A DNA stretch of 64,000 nucleotides. Source: Parvicella tangerina. GTDB taxonomy: Bacteria > Bacteroidota > Bacteroidia > Flavobacteriales_D > Parvicellaceae. Positions 8,153 to 17,115 of this stretch are shown one piece after another; the first letter of the stretch is position 1, and every line of letters starts with the position of its first letter. The notes under the pieces are model-generated. The model did no database searches and was not told the origin of the DNA. It saw only the letters and a program-made list of their open reading frames with translations. Made by a program: the position numbers and the translations under genes. The DNA lies in contig NZ_OU015584.1 of assembly GCF_907165195.1 (NCBI RefSeq), positions 2,170,001 to 2,234,000 on the forward strand, written 5' to 3'.

Positions 8153-9400
8153 ATGAAACTTTTCAAAAACACAGCAGGAATATACGGAATTCTAGAGAAC
8201 AACAACTCTCCATTGAGAGGAAAAGAAATAAACGAGTTCAAAGCCATAGCAAATGGCTATGTGGTTACAGACCAAGGAAAAATTACTGAATACGGAAAAC
8301 TAGAAGAACTAAAGCGTGCTGAAAGCGAGTTTGAGGAAATCATTGACTGTCAAGGAGGGTTGCTACTCCCTGCGTATTGTGATTCTCACACCCATTTGGT
8401 TTTTGCTACCTCAAGAGAGGAAGAATTTGTGGATCGGATCAACGGACTGACGTATGAAGAAATTGCTTTAAGAGGGGGAGGTATTTTGAACTCTGCGGAA
8501 AAATTAGCCAACCTATCGGAAGATCAACTGTTCGAAGATGCAAAACAACGACTCAATAAACTCATCAAACTTGGCACAGGGGCAATTGAGATTAAAAGTG
8601 GATATGGTCTTTCTGTTGAAGCTGAGATAAAGATGCTTCGGGTGATCAAACGTCTGAAAGAAAGTTTCAACATCCCTATCAAAGCTACTTTCCTGGGTGC
8701 TCATGCCTTCCCTAAAACATACAAAACAAATAAGCAAGCCTACATTGACCTGATCATTAATGAGATGTTACCGATCATTGCTCAAGAAGGTTTAGCCGAT
8801 TACATCGATGCTTTTTGTGAGGAGAATTACTTCACCGTTGAGCAAACGCTACAAATTATAGAAGCAGGAAAAAAAGCTGGATTAAAAGCCAAGATTCATG
8901 TGAATCAATTTAATGCTTTAGGTGGCGTATCAGCATTTGTAAAAGAGGGGGCTGTCAGCCTCGACCACCTAGAAGAAATGAACACTGAGGACTATGATGC
9001 ACTGGAGGATTCCAACACCATTGCTACTGCCCTACCGTCTTGTTCATTCTTTTTGAGTATTCCGTACACCCCCTTAAAGGAAATGCTCTCTAGAAATATT
9101 GCTATAGCTCTAGCTACTGACTTTAACCCAGGCTCAACGCCCTCTGGAAATATGAACTTTGTAGTTTCGCTTGCTTGTATCAAACAAAAACTAACACCAG
9201 CTCAAGCGTACAACGCAGCAACAATAAATGGTGCATACGCAATGGAAGTGGCTGATCAAGTTGGAAGCATCACCAAAGGAAAGCGAGCTAACTTTATCGT
9301 CACAAACCCTGTTAAAGGGTTGAACTATCTACCTTATTCGTTTGGAGAGAATAACATCCACGCTGTTTATGTGAATGGAGAGATTGTAAAGACTAATTAG
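8153..9400 (+). CDS. hutI: Imidazolonepropionase
   Basis: 415 residues, normal family length. HutI hydrolyses 4-imidazolone-5-propionate to N-formimidoyl-L-glutamate, the third step of histidine degradation, in the cytoplasm. Visible features are the amidohydrolase metal motif SHTHLVFA (His79 and His81), LRGGGILNSAEKL, GTGAIEIKSGYGL, a further His in KIHVNQFNALGG, and the ATDFNPGSTPSGN segment with the metal-binding Asp. The start ATG at 8153 follows an A-rich leader. No hutH, hutU or classical hutG is next to it; the nearest candidate partner is the ureohydrolase at 5968-6987. Confidence 0.9.
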   Translation: MKLFKNTAGIYGILENNNSPLRGKEINEFKAIANGYVVTDQGKITEYGKLEELKRAESEFEEIIDCQGGLLLPAYCDSHTHLVFATSREEEFVDRINGLTYEEIALRGGGILNSAEKLANLSEDQLFEDAKQRLNKLIKLGTGAIEIKSGYGLSVEAEIKMLRVIKRLKESFNIPIKATFLGAHAFPKTYKTNKQAYIDLIINEMLPIIAQEGLADYIDAFCEENYFTVEQTLQIIEAGKKAGLKAKIHVNQFNALGGVSAFVKEGAVSLDHLEEMNTEDYDALEDSNTIATALPSCSFFLSIPYTPLKEMLSRNIAIALATDFNPGSTPSGNMNFVVSLACIKQKLTPAQAYNAATINGAYAMEVADQVGSITKGKRANFIVTNPVKGLNYLPYSFGENNIHAVYVNGEIVKTN

Positions 9401-9437
9401 TTCTCCAACACCGTGTATAACGCCAAAATTAATAATA

Positions 9438-10247
9438 ATGAAAAAGCACAAATTTGAAATAGAACATTGGCCGAACCCATTTGGCAAACATGCCCTAAAG
9501 CGAATGATGAAGGGATACGTAAAGGGCTACATCTTCTTTGGAGCAATTTTCATCATCTCATTTGGCTTAGCCTTCGGTTCCAAGTTTTTACTTGGATTTA
9601 CCATTCCCTACACGATGTGGATCGCCAGAATCAGTGGTATTGTGCTAATTATAGCTCCCTTGATGCCATTCCTCTCCTATTTGCAGCGTGACAAGAAAAA
9701 CCCTTCTTATGGAATAAATAAAGATGGATTCTTACTTAATGAACGAGGATGGAACAGTACATTCTTTACTTGGGATGAAATTGCCTGGATCAAAGAATAC
9801 CTGGATCCAAAGTTAGGAAGAGAATTACACTTTGAATTCGTCAACTATGATGTTGCTATTAACAAAGATCCAAAGTTTCTTGTTTCGTTATCTCGTGAAT
9901 ACGAAACAGAGAAACAGCCGAAGCGTATTTCCATGCAGCTGGTGAAGGGTGATGTCAATCCATTCATTGATAAATTCATTCAATATTACAACGATTACAA
10001 ACGTAAAAACCCTGATTTAGATCAGGCAGGAGCGATGGACTTAGCAAAAGCCTATGCCTCCGAAAACAATTTTGAGTTCGACTTTAATCATGCACAATGT
10101 GAACGCAAAGAAAAGTTCATGAACATGAAAAAACCTGTTTGGTTGATTTCTTCAAATGGCAACACCATCGTAGTGGAAATCTATACCAAAAAAATTCCTT
10201 TTGTGATAGATCAGGATGGAAAGAAGAAATTCCCGCACATGAGTTAG
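9438..10247 (+). CDS. Membrane protein of unknown function with PH-like domain
   Basis: 269 residues. Two hydrophobic segments lie at about 29-52 (GYIFFGAIFIISFGLAF) and 58-82 (MWIARISGIVLIIAPLMPF), followed by a soluble region with NKDGFLLNERGWNSTFFTWDEIAWIKEY. That pattern resembles the bacterial PH-like domains (STM3941 type) that follow two membrane helices. The last 60 residues are basic and Lys-rich. I did not recognise a named family with certainty. It starts 37 bp after hutI and could be cotranscribed, though no functional link is evident. Confidence 0.6.
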   Translation: MKKHKFEIEHWPNPFGKHALKRMMKGYVKGYIFFGAIFIISFGLAFGSKFLLGFTIPYTMWIARISGIVLIIAPLMPFLSYLQRDKKNPSYGINKDGFLLNERGWNSTFFTWDEIAWIKEYLDPKLGRELHFEFVNYDVAINKDPKFLVSLSREYETEKQPKRISMQLVKGDVNPFIDKFIQYYNDYKRKNPDLDQAGAMDLAKAYASENNFEFDFNHAQCERKEKFMNMKKPVWLISSNGNTIVVEIYTKKIPFVIDQDGKKKFPHMS

Positions 10248-10414
10248 CACGACTTTTTGATTTAAGACTATTTGCCTAATCATATCTGTTATTTTAGATT
10301 CACAAATAGAATTCTCCCAAGAGTATCAAGCTCCATAATTTTTGTAACAAATCCTCCTCAACATTTTGCGCATGAAGGATACTGAACAAGGTAAGGTTAA
10401 CAATTTAGACAAAA

Positions 10415-11047
10415 CTAGTTTTCATAAATCCACATTAAAACGTCTTGACCTGTCCCTTTCAATAACTTGTCTAACTTCTCCATGAATTCATTACTTACCG
10501 CAGGACAACCCCACCCTTCTGGTGTTCCATCAGGATAGACCTCCTCGTTGGGAACATCTTTCCAGGAGTGCAGCACAATGATTCGATCATAAGCATTGGA
10601 GTTACTGGCTTCTAATCCGTGAAGCTTGTAGTTAACGTTGATTCCCCAATTACTATAACCTCTCTTTCCGATACGATATTTTCCTAGGGAGGAACAGTGA
10701 CTTTCATGTTCATTACTGAACACGGGCTTGTTACTCGTAGCATCTGTTCCCCAAGGAGCGTCACCACAGCCGTGACTTACCATTCCGCTCATGATGACAC
10801 TACCTTTTTTTAGGTCGTAGACAAACATTCTTTTCTTTCCACTATGCATGGAAAAATCGACTAGAATACAAAAGTCATCGTTGAGTCCATTTGCTTCACA
10901 AAATAATCTTGCTTCTTCAGCTTTTAATTTAAGATTGATCGGTTTTACGTTTTCTTTATCGGAAGTACAAGATAATAAGGTTAAAATTATGCAAGTTATC
11001 GTAGATAGTATCATCGTTCGTTTATCCTTTAGAATGGTGTTGTGCAT
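10415..11047 (-). CDS. L,D-transpeptidase-like lipoprotein (YkuD_2 type)
   Basis: 210 residues. A lipobox LLSC ends at Cys27, so the protein is probably lipid-anchored in the periplasm. The catalytic region resembles the murein L,D-transpeptidase catalytic-domain family (YkuD_2): VYDLKKGSVIMSGMVSHGCG, KYRIGKRGYSNWG, KLHGLEASNSNAYDRIIVLHSW and the nucleophile motif TPEGWGCPAVS, in which the Cys would attack the peptidoglycan stem peptide. Members are usually annotated as murein transpeptidase-like enzymes of unconfirmed activity. An alternative start is Met12 (11014). It lies 12 bp downstream of the next secreted protein gene and may form an operon with it. Confidence 0.75.
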   Translation of the reverse strand: MHNTILKDKRTMILSTITCIILTLLSCTSDKENVKPINLKLKAEEARLFCEANGLNDDFCILVDFSMHSGKKRMFVYDLKKGSVIMSGMVSHGCGDAPWGTDATSNKPVFSNEHESHCSSLGKYRIGKRGYSNWGINVNYKLHGLEASNSNAYDRIIVLHSWKDVPNEEVYPDGTPEGWGCPAVSNEFMEKLDKLLKGTGQDVLMWIYEN

Positions 11048-11059
11048 AAAAGATACGGA

Positions 11060-11680
11060 TTAATTAGGTGCGTTTTTCCAAAGCAGTTCAGAAAAGCATG
11101 ATTCATCAGATTCAGTGCCTTCGTAAACTTCAGCAATCTCGAAGGTGAGTTGATCACTCATTTTATACTCATAGGGAGCATCTAGAGTTTTCGCTGACCA
11201 CGTACACTTAAAATACACACCTATATCGAAATACTGAAAATGCCATGTGTCATACAACTGAACATTAGACAATAACGTATCGTTCCAGTAAATATTGAAA
11301 GACTTTATTCGTCCATGAACCATCCAGTTATTGATATCGTCACTGCAATCCCCATTAAACAGACAAATGACGCCATTGAAATCATTTCCGCAACAAAAGC
11401 ATCCTGCATCTCTATGTGGCTTATATTTTAGTCGCGCTCCAACTGCAGAATCAGAAGACCAAACAGTTTTTAAGTTCTTATCAGAGCTTTTCGGAGCATC
11501 ATTGATATAAAACTGTTCATTCCTGATGCCCCACCCTTCCCATATCTTATGACGATAGTCACGAGGAGAATAGGCATACCTGTAGTCCTCAGTTCCGATA
11601 ACCTTAGCGTATATGGTATCTGCTTGAGCATTTACATGCACAAAAGCTAAGTACACAACAAATAACAGGACTAATTTCAT
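11060..11680 (-). CDS. Secreted protein of unknown function
   Basis: 206 residues with a signal peptide (MKLVLLFVVYLAFVHVNAQA). The mature part is rich in Trp, Tyr and Cys, with a CFCCGNDFNG motif and six or more cysteines, so disulfides or metal binding are possible. Segments such as INNWMVHGRIKSFNIYWND and WHFQYFDIGVYF look like a discoidin/galactose-binding beta-sandwich, of the type called NADase-type glycan-binding domain. This is a guess from pattern only. It is 12 bp upstream of the L,D-transpeptidase-like gene and 22 bp downstream of yjjG. Confidence 0.5.
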   Translation of the reverse strand: MKLVLLFVVYLAFVHVNAQADTIYAKVIGTEDYRYAYSPRDYRHKIWEGWGIRNEQFYINDAPKSSDKNLKTVWSSDSAVGARLKYKPHRDAGCFCCGNDFNGVICLFNGDCSDDINNWMVHGRIKSFNIYWNDTLLSNVQLYDTWHFQYFDIGVYFKCTWSAKTLDAPYEYKMSDQLTFEIAEVYEGTESDESCFSELLWKNAPN

Positions 11681-11702
11681 CTTAGGAATTTCCTCCTAAG
11701 GT

Positions 11703-12401
11703 CTATAAAACCGCTTTAATTTCAGAGAGGCATTGAACGTCCGCAAGCGTTGAATGATTATGCGTAACTCGATGGGGGTTATAATAGATGGCATGCCACC
11801 CTGCATTGATGGCGCCTAATACATCTACAACAAGATCGTCTCCAACGTACACTGAACTTGCTGGGGCTGCTCCACTTTTCTCGATGGCCAAATCAAAGAT
11901 CTTTTGCGCAGGCTTCTTTACGCCAGCCATTTCTGAAGTGATCACTTCACCAAAATACTTATCCAGATCAGCATTAGCCAATTTAATGTGCTGTACTTCT
12001 TCAAACCCGTTTGTGATCATGTGAAGTTCGTATTTATTAGATAAATAATCCAACAGCTCATAAGAATGGTCTACTAATTTTGTACGCTGCGGAGAGTTTG
12101 AAACATACTGAATTCCAATCTCCTCTGATAGTGTGGAATCATCAATACCATAATAAGCCAGAGTTCTTCTAAACCGTTCACTGCGAAGCACATCCTTCGT
12201 CATCTCATCTTTACGATAGGCCTCCCAACATTCTTCATTGATTTGTTTATACACTTTTATGAATTCCTCAGGCAGACTGATTCCCTTTTGATGCAATCCA
12301 TTTCTTTTCCAGATGGCCATTAGTTCATCATGACTATTGGACTCGAAATCCCAAAGCGTGCGATCCAGGTCAAAGAATATATGGGTGATGGATTTGTTCA
12401 T
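11703..12401 (-). CDS. YjjG-family pyrimidine nucleotidase (HAD superfamily)
   Basis: 232 residues. HAD motif I is FDLDRTLWDFE (Asp11, Asp13), followed by the alpha-helical cap typical of YjjG (KQINEECWEAYRKDEMTK, LRSERFRRTLAYYG). Motif II is MITNGFEEVQ, motif III is GVKKPAQKIFDLA, and motif IV is YVGDDLVVDVLGA. The family dephosphorylates non-canonical and canonical pyrimidine 5'-nucleotides such as dUMP and is thought to clean up mutagenic nucleotides. All catalytic positions are present, so it should be active. The gene is followed on the same strand by two secreted-protein genes without obvious functional relation. Confidence 0.85.
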   Translation of the reverse strand: MNKSITHIFFDLDRTLWDFESNSHDELMAIWKRNGLHQKGISLPEEFIKVYKQINEECWEAYRKDEMTKDVLRSERFRRTLAYYGIDDSTLSEEIGIQYVSNSPQRTKLVDHSYELLDYLSNKYELHMITNGFEEVQHIKLANADLDKYFGEVITSEMAGVKKPAQKIFDLAIEKSGAAPASSVYVGDDLVVDVLGAINAGWHAIYYNPHRVTHNHSTLADVQCLSEIKAVL

Positions 12402-12439
12402 AAGTGCAAAGGTGTGATTTATTCTGAGAACTGCCGCAA

Positions 12440-13108
12440 CTACTTATCAACAGTAAACTTCCAACACTCCTGACCATCATACACTGGTTTGATCCGATAG
12501 GTTTTGTTTTTAAGAAATAAATTAATCGTAAAAAAAGTCGTCATACCCGATAGACTGAACAGCATCCATTTATTGTATCTAGTACTGTTCATTTCCCGAG
12601 TTCTAAAACTATATGAGGCTAAAGGTGAAATCACTAAAGAGGAGGTAAGACCTATCCAAGCAACTGTCCTCATCCAAGGTTTTAAACGATTCTTTAGTGT
12701 TATAGCTGTAATATCTTTGAGTTCATAGCAATAGCTCTCCCCATACCCATCTCCACCGTACGAATGAATCTCATAAAGCATTTGTAGCGAAGGAGGATTG
12801 TCTCTATCATGCGAGTACGTTCCATGCATAGTATAATTATTGACCCAAATTCCATAAACAGAGTCATCTGTAACGAAAAAATTCCACCCCTCATTGTGAA
12901 TTTCACGCTCAAAGGGAGCTGCGAAGAGATCATTGACATCACGGTAAGCCTGCAGCGTATCTTCAAACCATAGTGACTTGATGGACTTTATTTTGACTTT
13001 ATTAGTTGAGTCTGAAACATTAATTAGATGAGAATATTCCACCTGCGAACTTACGTTAACAATAGAGCAAATAAGAGATATTGTTATTAGTAACCCTTTT
13101 AAAAACAT
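12440..13108 (-). CDS. Exported/membrane protein of unknown function
   Basis: 222 residues with a signal peptide or N-terminal anchor (MFLKGLLITISLICSIVNVSS). A soluble part (residues about 25-140) is rich in aromatic residues. Two hydrophobic helices follow, about 146-166 (VAWIGLTSSLVISPLASY) and 182-200 (MLFSLSGMTTFFTINLFL). No family was recognised. The start overlaps the 3' end of the upstream gene by 10 bp, so translation of the two is probably coupled. Confidence 0.5.
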   Translation of the reverse strand: MFLKGLLITISLICSIVNVSSQVEYSHLINVSDSTNKVKIKSIKSLWFEDTLQAYRDVNDLFAAPFEREIHNEGWNFFVTDDSVYGIWVNNYTMHGTYSHDRDNPPSLQMLYEIHSYGGDGYGESYCYELKDITAITLKNRLKPWMRTVAWIGLTSSLVISPLASYSFRTREMNSTRYNKWMLFSLSGMTTFFTINLFLKNKTYRIKPVYDGQECWKFTVDK

Positions 13109-13455
13109 GGTCTTAGTTTAAAACGGTGATATGGAATCCCCATGAAATACTGCACAAAACCGTTTTCTTCTATCCATAAACCCTTTTTCAGTCGAATAAA
13201 TCTTCTATTCGTTTTCTTGCCATAATAATACTCTATGGTAGAGGAAACACCTCCTTTCTTTGATAATCGATAAACATTTCCGCTAAGTACTCGACCTTCT
13301 CCACTACATTCTTCTATAGTATTCCCAATTAATTTAGGCAATCCATTGCTATATCTCTCTATTACATGGTAATCTATACCCTCCACTCTTATTGAATCTT
13401 GAGCATAACTCCACAAACCGATAAACAAAAATAAGATGACGTATAGTGGTTTCAC
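13099..13455 (-). CDS. Small secreted protein of unknown function
   Basis: 118 residues with a signal peptide (MKPLYVILFLFIGLWSYAQ). The mature part contains alternating Gly and aromatic residues and a basic YYGKKTNRRFIRLKKG stretch. It may resemble short MORN-like or toxin-antitoxin-like repeats, but I do not recognise it. It overlaps the following gene by 10 bp on the same strand, suggesting a two-gene unit. The SRP RNA gene lies 57 bp upstream on the same strand. Confidence 0.45.
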   Translation of the reverse strand: MKPLYVILFLFIGLWSYAQDSIRVEGIDYHVIERYSNGLPKLIGNTIEECSGEGRVLSGNVYRLSKKGGVSSTIEYYYGKKTNRRFIRLKKGLWIEENGFVQYFMGIPYHRFKLRPCF

Positions 13456-13511
13456 AATAGGTATAACTCATCCAAAAATAGAAAGTTACAAAACTTCAGG
13501 GCACAAAAAAT

Positions 13512-13605
13512 GGCAAGCTACCCATATCGCACCGCTACAACCGCCTACCTTTGCTACGTTCCCGTCCTGGAGGATTCAGCAGGAGCTGGTCGTATGGGAC
13601 TTGCC
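13512..13605 (-). ncRNA. ffs: Signal recognition particle RNA (small bacterial type)
   Basis: Read on the minus strand, the region folds into one long hairpin: the first bases GGCAAG pair with the last CTTGCC, and CCCATA pairs with TATGGG. The apex carries the SRP domain IV signature CAGG-A-CG-GGAA-CG-T-AGCA: a GGAA tetraloop, a short stem and the symmetric CAGG/AGCA internal loop bound by Ffh. The order matches the E. coli sequence (CAGGTCC GGAA GGAAGCA). Length is about 94 nt by the stem ends, normal for the 4.5S type; true ends may be a few bases longer. A 62-codon plus-strand ORF over this region (13436-13624) is not a gene. Confidence 0.88.
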
Positions 13606-13609
13606 GCTG

Positions 13610-13617
13610 CAAAGGTA
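13610..13617 (-). promoter_or_regulatory. -7 box of the SRP RNA gene
   Basis: On the minus strand TACCTTTG matches TAnnTTTG and ends 4 bp before the first base of the RNA stem, the spacing expected for a transcription start at or next to the first G. No good -33 element was found. Confidence 0.6.
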
Positions 13618-13668
13618 TAAATAGAATTCTTTTGTGAAAGCTATTCTGAAAAGAAATTTAATAAAACC

Positions 13669-14142
13669 TTAAGGTCTCGTTGTCGCTGGGTCGACAATTA
13701 CCCCTCTGGAGATTCTCATAACGGTAGGAACTGACCCAATGTTAAAAAATTCAATGTAGTTATCATCTGTGGTCAGTAAAAAAGCATCTCCCTCTACCTG
13801 CTCAATCAAGAAGGTGCCGTCAATAAATTTATCAATATCAAAGTACACACTATCCTTGTGAGGCATATTCCAGTAACCTGTTCTGAAATACACTAACGTG
13901 TCGTGCGCATAATACTCCCCTCTTAATAAACCATTATCTAGCATAAAAACACGATAATCACCATTTCCTTCAACGTACTCTGGTAATACTCCTTCCATGA
14001 GGTTAGTTGCTCCTCCATTTACTTCAAAAGCGTTCACATGCCATTCTCCCTTCATAATATAGTTGTGGTTGAACTTGTAGCATCCTGTCATAGAGATGGT
14101 CAAAACAATCAATGCGCTTAAAAGTAGTTTCGGTGCTTTCAT
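13669..14142 (-). CDS. Lipocalin-like lipoprotein of unknown function
   Basis: 157 residues from the ATG at 14142 (MKAPKLLLSALIVLTISMTGC); an ATG three codons upstream is less likely. The lipobox SMTGC marks a lipoprotein. The mature part has KGEWHVNAFEVNGG, then alternating beta segments (YRVFMLDNGLLRGEYY, YFRTGYWNMPHKDSVYFDI, FLIEQVEGDAFLLTTDD), the build of small lipocalin-like lipoproteins common in Bacteroidota. Function is unknown. It lies between the SRP RNA gene and the divergent DUF445 gene. Confidence 0.55.
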   Translation of the reverse strand: MKAPKLLLSALIVLTISMTGCYKFNHNYIMKGEWHVNAFEVNGGATNLMEGVLPEYVEGNGDYRVFMLDNGLLRGEYYAHDTLVYFRTGYWNMPHKDSVYFDIDKFIDGTFLIEQVEGDAFLLTTDDNYIEFFNIGSVPTVMRISRGVIVDPATTRP

Positions 14143-14225
14143 ACAATACATTTGGATTAATTGATTCGTAAAGATATTAAAATAAAGTTTTGTTTTAATT
14201 TTAGGGTCTTAAAAACCTTGAGTGC

Positions 14226-15452
14226 ATGAATTTTTGGGCAGAGTATGGAGAATTAATCAAGTTTGCATCCATTCCGGTGATCAGTGCGATTATTGGATGG
14301 GGAACAAATGTGCTGGCACTTAAGATGACTTTTTTTCCGCTCGAGTTTATTGGTATTAAACCATTTTTAGGTTGGCAAGGTATCATTCCGAGCAAGGCTG
14401 AGAAGATGTCTAAACTATCCGTTGATCTTTGGACTTCGCGCTTAGTGGATGTAAAAGAACTTTTTGCACAGATTGATCCTGCTCAGGTAGCTGAAGAAAT
14501 GCGACCGCAATTCGATCGAATCTCCAAAGAGATCATGGACGAATTCATGGAGCAACAAATGCCTGAGGTTTGGAGTAGACTTCCAGAAGGTGTTAAGAAA
14601 GTCGCTTATGCTCGTATAAGCAGAGATATGCCCAATGTGGTGAAGGATATCATGAGTGATGTCAAAGAGAATATTGAAGATGTATTTGACATTAAAGCCA
14701 TGGTTGTGCAGCGACTGATGCAAGATAAAGGACTGCTCAATGAGATTTTCCTAAAATGCGGACGTGAAGAGTTTAAATTCATTGAAAGATCAGGTCTTTA
14801 CTTTGGATTTCTCTTTGGTCTAGTTCAAATGGGCGTTTGGTTTTTCTTTCAGGAATGGTGGATCTTACCTGTTTTTGGACTGTTAGTTGGATACGCCACT
14901 AACTGGTTAGCGTTGAAACTGATCTTTCAACCAGTGGAACCTGTAAAATTCTTAGGTATGAAGTTTCAGGGACTCTTCATCACCCGACAAAATGAAGTTT
15001 CTGCTGAATACGCAAAAATGCTAGCATACGAGATTTTTACATTTGATCGAATTTTCGCTGCAATTGTGAATGGCCCTACTAAACAGCGTTTTGTAGATCT
15101 GATCAGTCACCATGCCAAGAACGCCATTGATGATGGTGTTGGATTGAGTAAACCGCTCATTAAATTTGTAGCTGGTGAACGCAATTATGAAAAGATGAAA
15201 AACATTGCTGTTGAAAAAACAATCAAAGAGTTACCTTCTTCGGTAAAGCCTGTCTTCCCTTATGCTGAAGAAGCGATGGATCTGGAAACCGTATTCCGTA
15301 CTAAAATGCAAGCCTTATCCTCTCCAGATTTTGTTGATTTCTTAAGGCCTGTTTTTCAAGAAGATGAGTTAAAATTGATCTTAACAGGTGCTGCGTTAGG
15401 AATGGCGGCAGGAATCGGACAATTAATCTTTGTTTTTGGTGGATTGGGATAA
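14226..15452 (+). CDS. DUF445 membrane protein
   Basis: 408 residues. Family traits are an N-terminal membrane helix with GWGTNVLALKMTFFPLEFIG, the GWQGIIPSKAEKMSKLSVD motif, a long helical middle, a second membrane region about 196-226 (YFGFLFGLVQMGVWFFF... FGLLVGYATNWLALKLIFQP) repeating the NxLALK motif, and a C-terminal hydrophobic helix. The two halves look like an internal duplication, since GxGTNxLALKMxFxPxEFIG and GYATNWLALKLIFQPVEPV correspond. The biochemical role is unknown. The 3' end overlaps the GHMP kinase gene by about 14-23 bp. Confidence 0.8.
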   Translation: MNFWAEYGELIKFASIPVISAIIGWGTNVLALKMTFFPLEFIGIKPFLGWQGIIPSKAEKMSKLSVDLWTSRLVDVKELFAQIDPAQVAEEMRPQFDRISKEIMDEFMEQQMPEVWSRLPEGVKKVAYARISRDMPNVVKDIMSDVKENIEDVFDIKAMVVQRLMQDKGLLNEIFLKCGREEFKFIERSGLYFGFLFGLVQMGVWFFFQEWWILPVFGLLVGYATNWLALKLIFQPVEPVKFLGMKFQGLFITRQNEVSAEYAKMLAYEIFTFDRIFAAIVNGPTKQRFVDLISHHAKNAIDDGVGLSKPLIKFVAGERNYEKMKNIAVEKTIKELPSSVKPVFPYAEEAMDLETVFRTKMQALSSPDFVDFLRPVFQEDELKLILTGAALGMAAGIGQLIFVFGGLG

Positions 15453-16359
15453 CTCATATTGGAGTCCGGGAAAACTTCTCTTGACCAGCGAATATCTGGT
15501 TATCGATGGTGCTAAAGCTCTGGCTATTCCCACAAAGTTTGGACAAGACCTAAAAGTTAAGCGTACGTCTTCGGGAAAGATAAAATGGACGAGCTATACC
15601 GACCAGGATGAAGTATGGCTTGAAGTGGTTTTGAATTCAACAACATTGAACGTCTTATCTACCAATGACAAGAAAAAGGCTGAAAAACTAAGCGCAATAC
15701 TATCGCAAGCAAGAGCGCTCAGCACAAACTTTCCTAATGACGGTGCCATCGTAGAAACAAAACTTGACTTTCCAAGAAACTGGGGACTTGGGAGTAGCTC
15801 TACTCTACTTTGTAATATTGCAAAATGGTTAAGCATCAATGCTTTTCAACTTCATTTTCAAGTATCTAATGGAAGTGGATATGACATCGCTTGTGGTCTA
15901 TCTGACGAAGTTTTGACCTATCAGCTTTTGCGACAAACCCCACATTATGAGCTCATAGAATTTACTCCTACTTTTCTTGATCAGATTTATTTTATACACC
16001 TCAATCAAAAGCAGTTTAGCGATAAAGAAGTTGCCAGATATTCAACATTGAAATCAGAGTTGAACCTAAAAGAACTAACCTCAAAATTTTCGGATCTAAC
16101 CGACCAGTTTGTAGATGCTAAAACATTAAATGAATTTGAATCGTTAATTGTAGAACATGAACAACTGCTGTCTCACATCCTTCAACAAGAGACAATCAGT
16201 GAATCTCTTTTTCAAATGTACTCTGGTGGTGTGATCAAATCACTTGGGGCATGGGGTGGAGATTTTGTAATGGTTACAGCTGCTAATCGCAAAGACTTGG
16301 ATTACTTTAGAAACAAAGGTTATTGCACGATCATTAGCTATAAGGATATCATAAAGTAA
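15430..16359 (+). CDS. GYDIA-family GHMP kinase
   Basis: About 309 residues. The start is TTG at 15430 or GTG at 15439; no ATG fits. The start of the GHMP fold reads SPGKLLLTSEYLVIDGAKALAIPTKFG. The ATP-binding motif is NWGLGSSSTLLC, and the SGYDIACGL motif that names the family follows. In Bacteroidota these are annotated as GHMP kinases likely belonging to the mevalonate route to isoprenoids (mevalonate or phosphomevalonate kinase type), but the substrate is unproven. The gene overlaps the DUF445 gene and is probably translated from the same mRNA. Confidence 0.8.
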   Translation: MFLVDWDNSYWSPGKLLLTSEYLVIDGAKALAIPTKFGQDLKVKRTSSGKIKWTSYTDQDEVWLEVVLNSTTLNVLSTNDKKKAEKLSAILSQARALSTNFPNDGAIVETKLDFPRNWGLGSSSTLLCNIAKWLSINAFQLHFQVSNGSGYDIACGLSDEVLTYQLLRQTPHYELIEFTPTFLDQIYFIHLNQKQFSDKEVARYSTLKSELNLKELTSKFSDLTDQFVDAKTLNEFESLIVEHEQLLSHILQQETISESLFQMYSGGVIKSLGAWGGDFVMVTAANRKDLDYFRNKGYCTIISYKDIIK

Positions 16360-16364
16360 CTTTC

Positions 16365-17072
16365 ATGCGACTTACGCTTTTGATATTTATTATCGGACTT
16401 CTAGCATCTTGTGGCTCGGAAAAGTCTGAAACCAACAATCGTTCAGGAGACGATGAAATCATTGAGTGTTTCAAAGAAGTATTCGAACAGCAAGGCTTAA
16501 ATTATCATGAGCATCTATCTGAGACAATTCAAACCATGAATCAAATGGGGTTTCCAATTAAAAGCGGCAAGGCAGAAAGTCTCATTGAGGTATTAAAAAA
16601 AATGAAAGAACGTAGCTTTCCTACGAATGTCAATATAGAATCTGAAGCTATCTACAAGCGGCTTAGCATTGAGTCTCTAGCTGCTTGCGTTTTTGAGTTT
16701 CAGCATGTTGACGAAATGAGTTTCAAGACTGCCCAAAAGTTCGATGAAATTGCTGTTTATGAGGTACATACGCAGGAGCAGTTTAATCAAATGACAGATG
16801 ATGTAATCGCCAAACTACTATCGTTATCGCCACTTCCAGATTGGGCTGATCCTTTCAATGTCCACATGGCAACGCTATTTTACACACAATACTGGAGAAT
16901 AAATCATACAGAGAATGATAGCTTTTTCGATGATGCTGACTCATTGGAGAACTATTCTCCTCCAACACCTCCCATAACTCCTCCACCGCCACCTCCAGCG
17001 CCAATTGAAGTGGAGGAAATTGAAAATGAATATGAAGAAGATATTCAGATCAATCTACCTGACCACAAATAG
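16365..17072 (+). CDS. Lipoprotein with proline-rich C terminus
   Basis: 235 residues. Signal sequence MRLTLLIFIIGLLASC ends in a lipobox. The central region is acidic and helical, with no recognised domain. The last 40 residues contain a run rich in Pro (PPTPPITPPPPPPAP) followed by a very acidic tail (EVEEIENEYEEDIQ), an extended linker-like composition. It follows the GHMP kinase gene by 5 bp and so may be cotranscribed with it. Function unknown. Confidence 0.5.
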   Translation: MRLTLLIFIIGLLASCGSEKSETNNRSGDDEIIECFKEVFEQQGLNYHEHLSETIQTMNQMGFPIKSGKAESLIEVLKKMKERSFPTNVNIESEAIYKRLSIESLAACVFEFQHVDEMSFKTAQKFDEIAVYEVHTQEQFNQMTDDVIAKLLSLSPLPDWADPFNVHMATLFYTQYWRINHTENDSFFDDADSLENYSPPTPPITPPPPPPAPIEVEEIENEYEEDIQINLPDHK

Positions 17073-17115
17073 CACTAAAAAGAGGCTTTTATAAAGACAA
17101 CTTGTTCGATATCAA

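Noticed and set aside
13436-13624. 62-codon plus-strand ORF
   Set aside because: It overlaps the SRP RNA in antisense, has no ribosome-binding site of note and its translation has no protein-like features.
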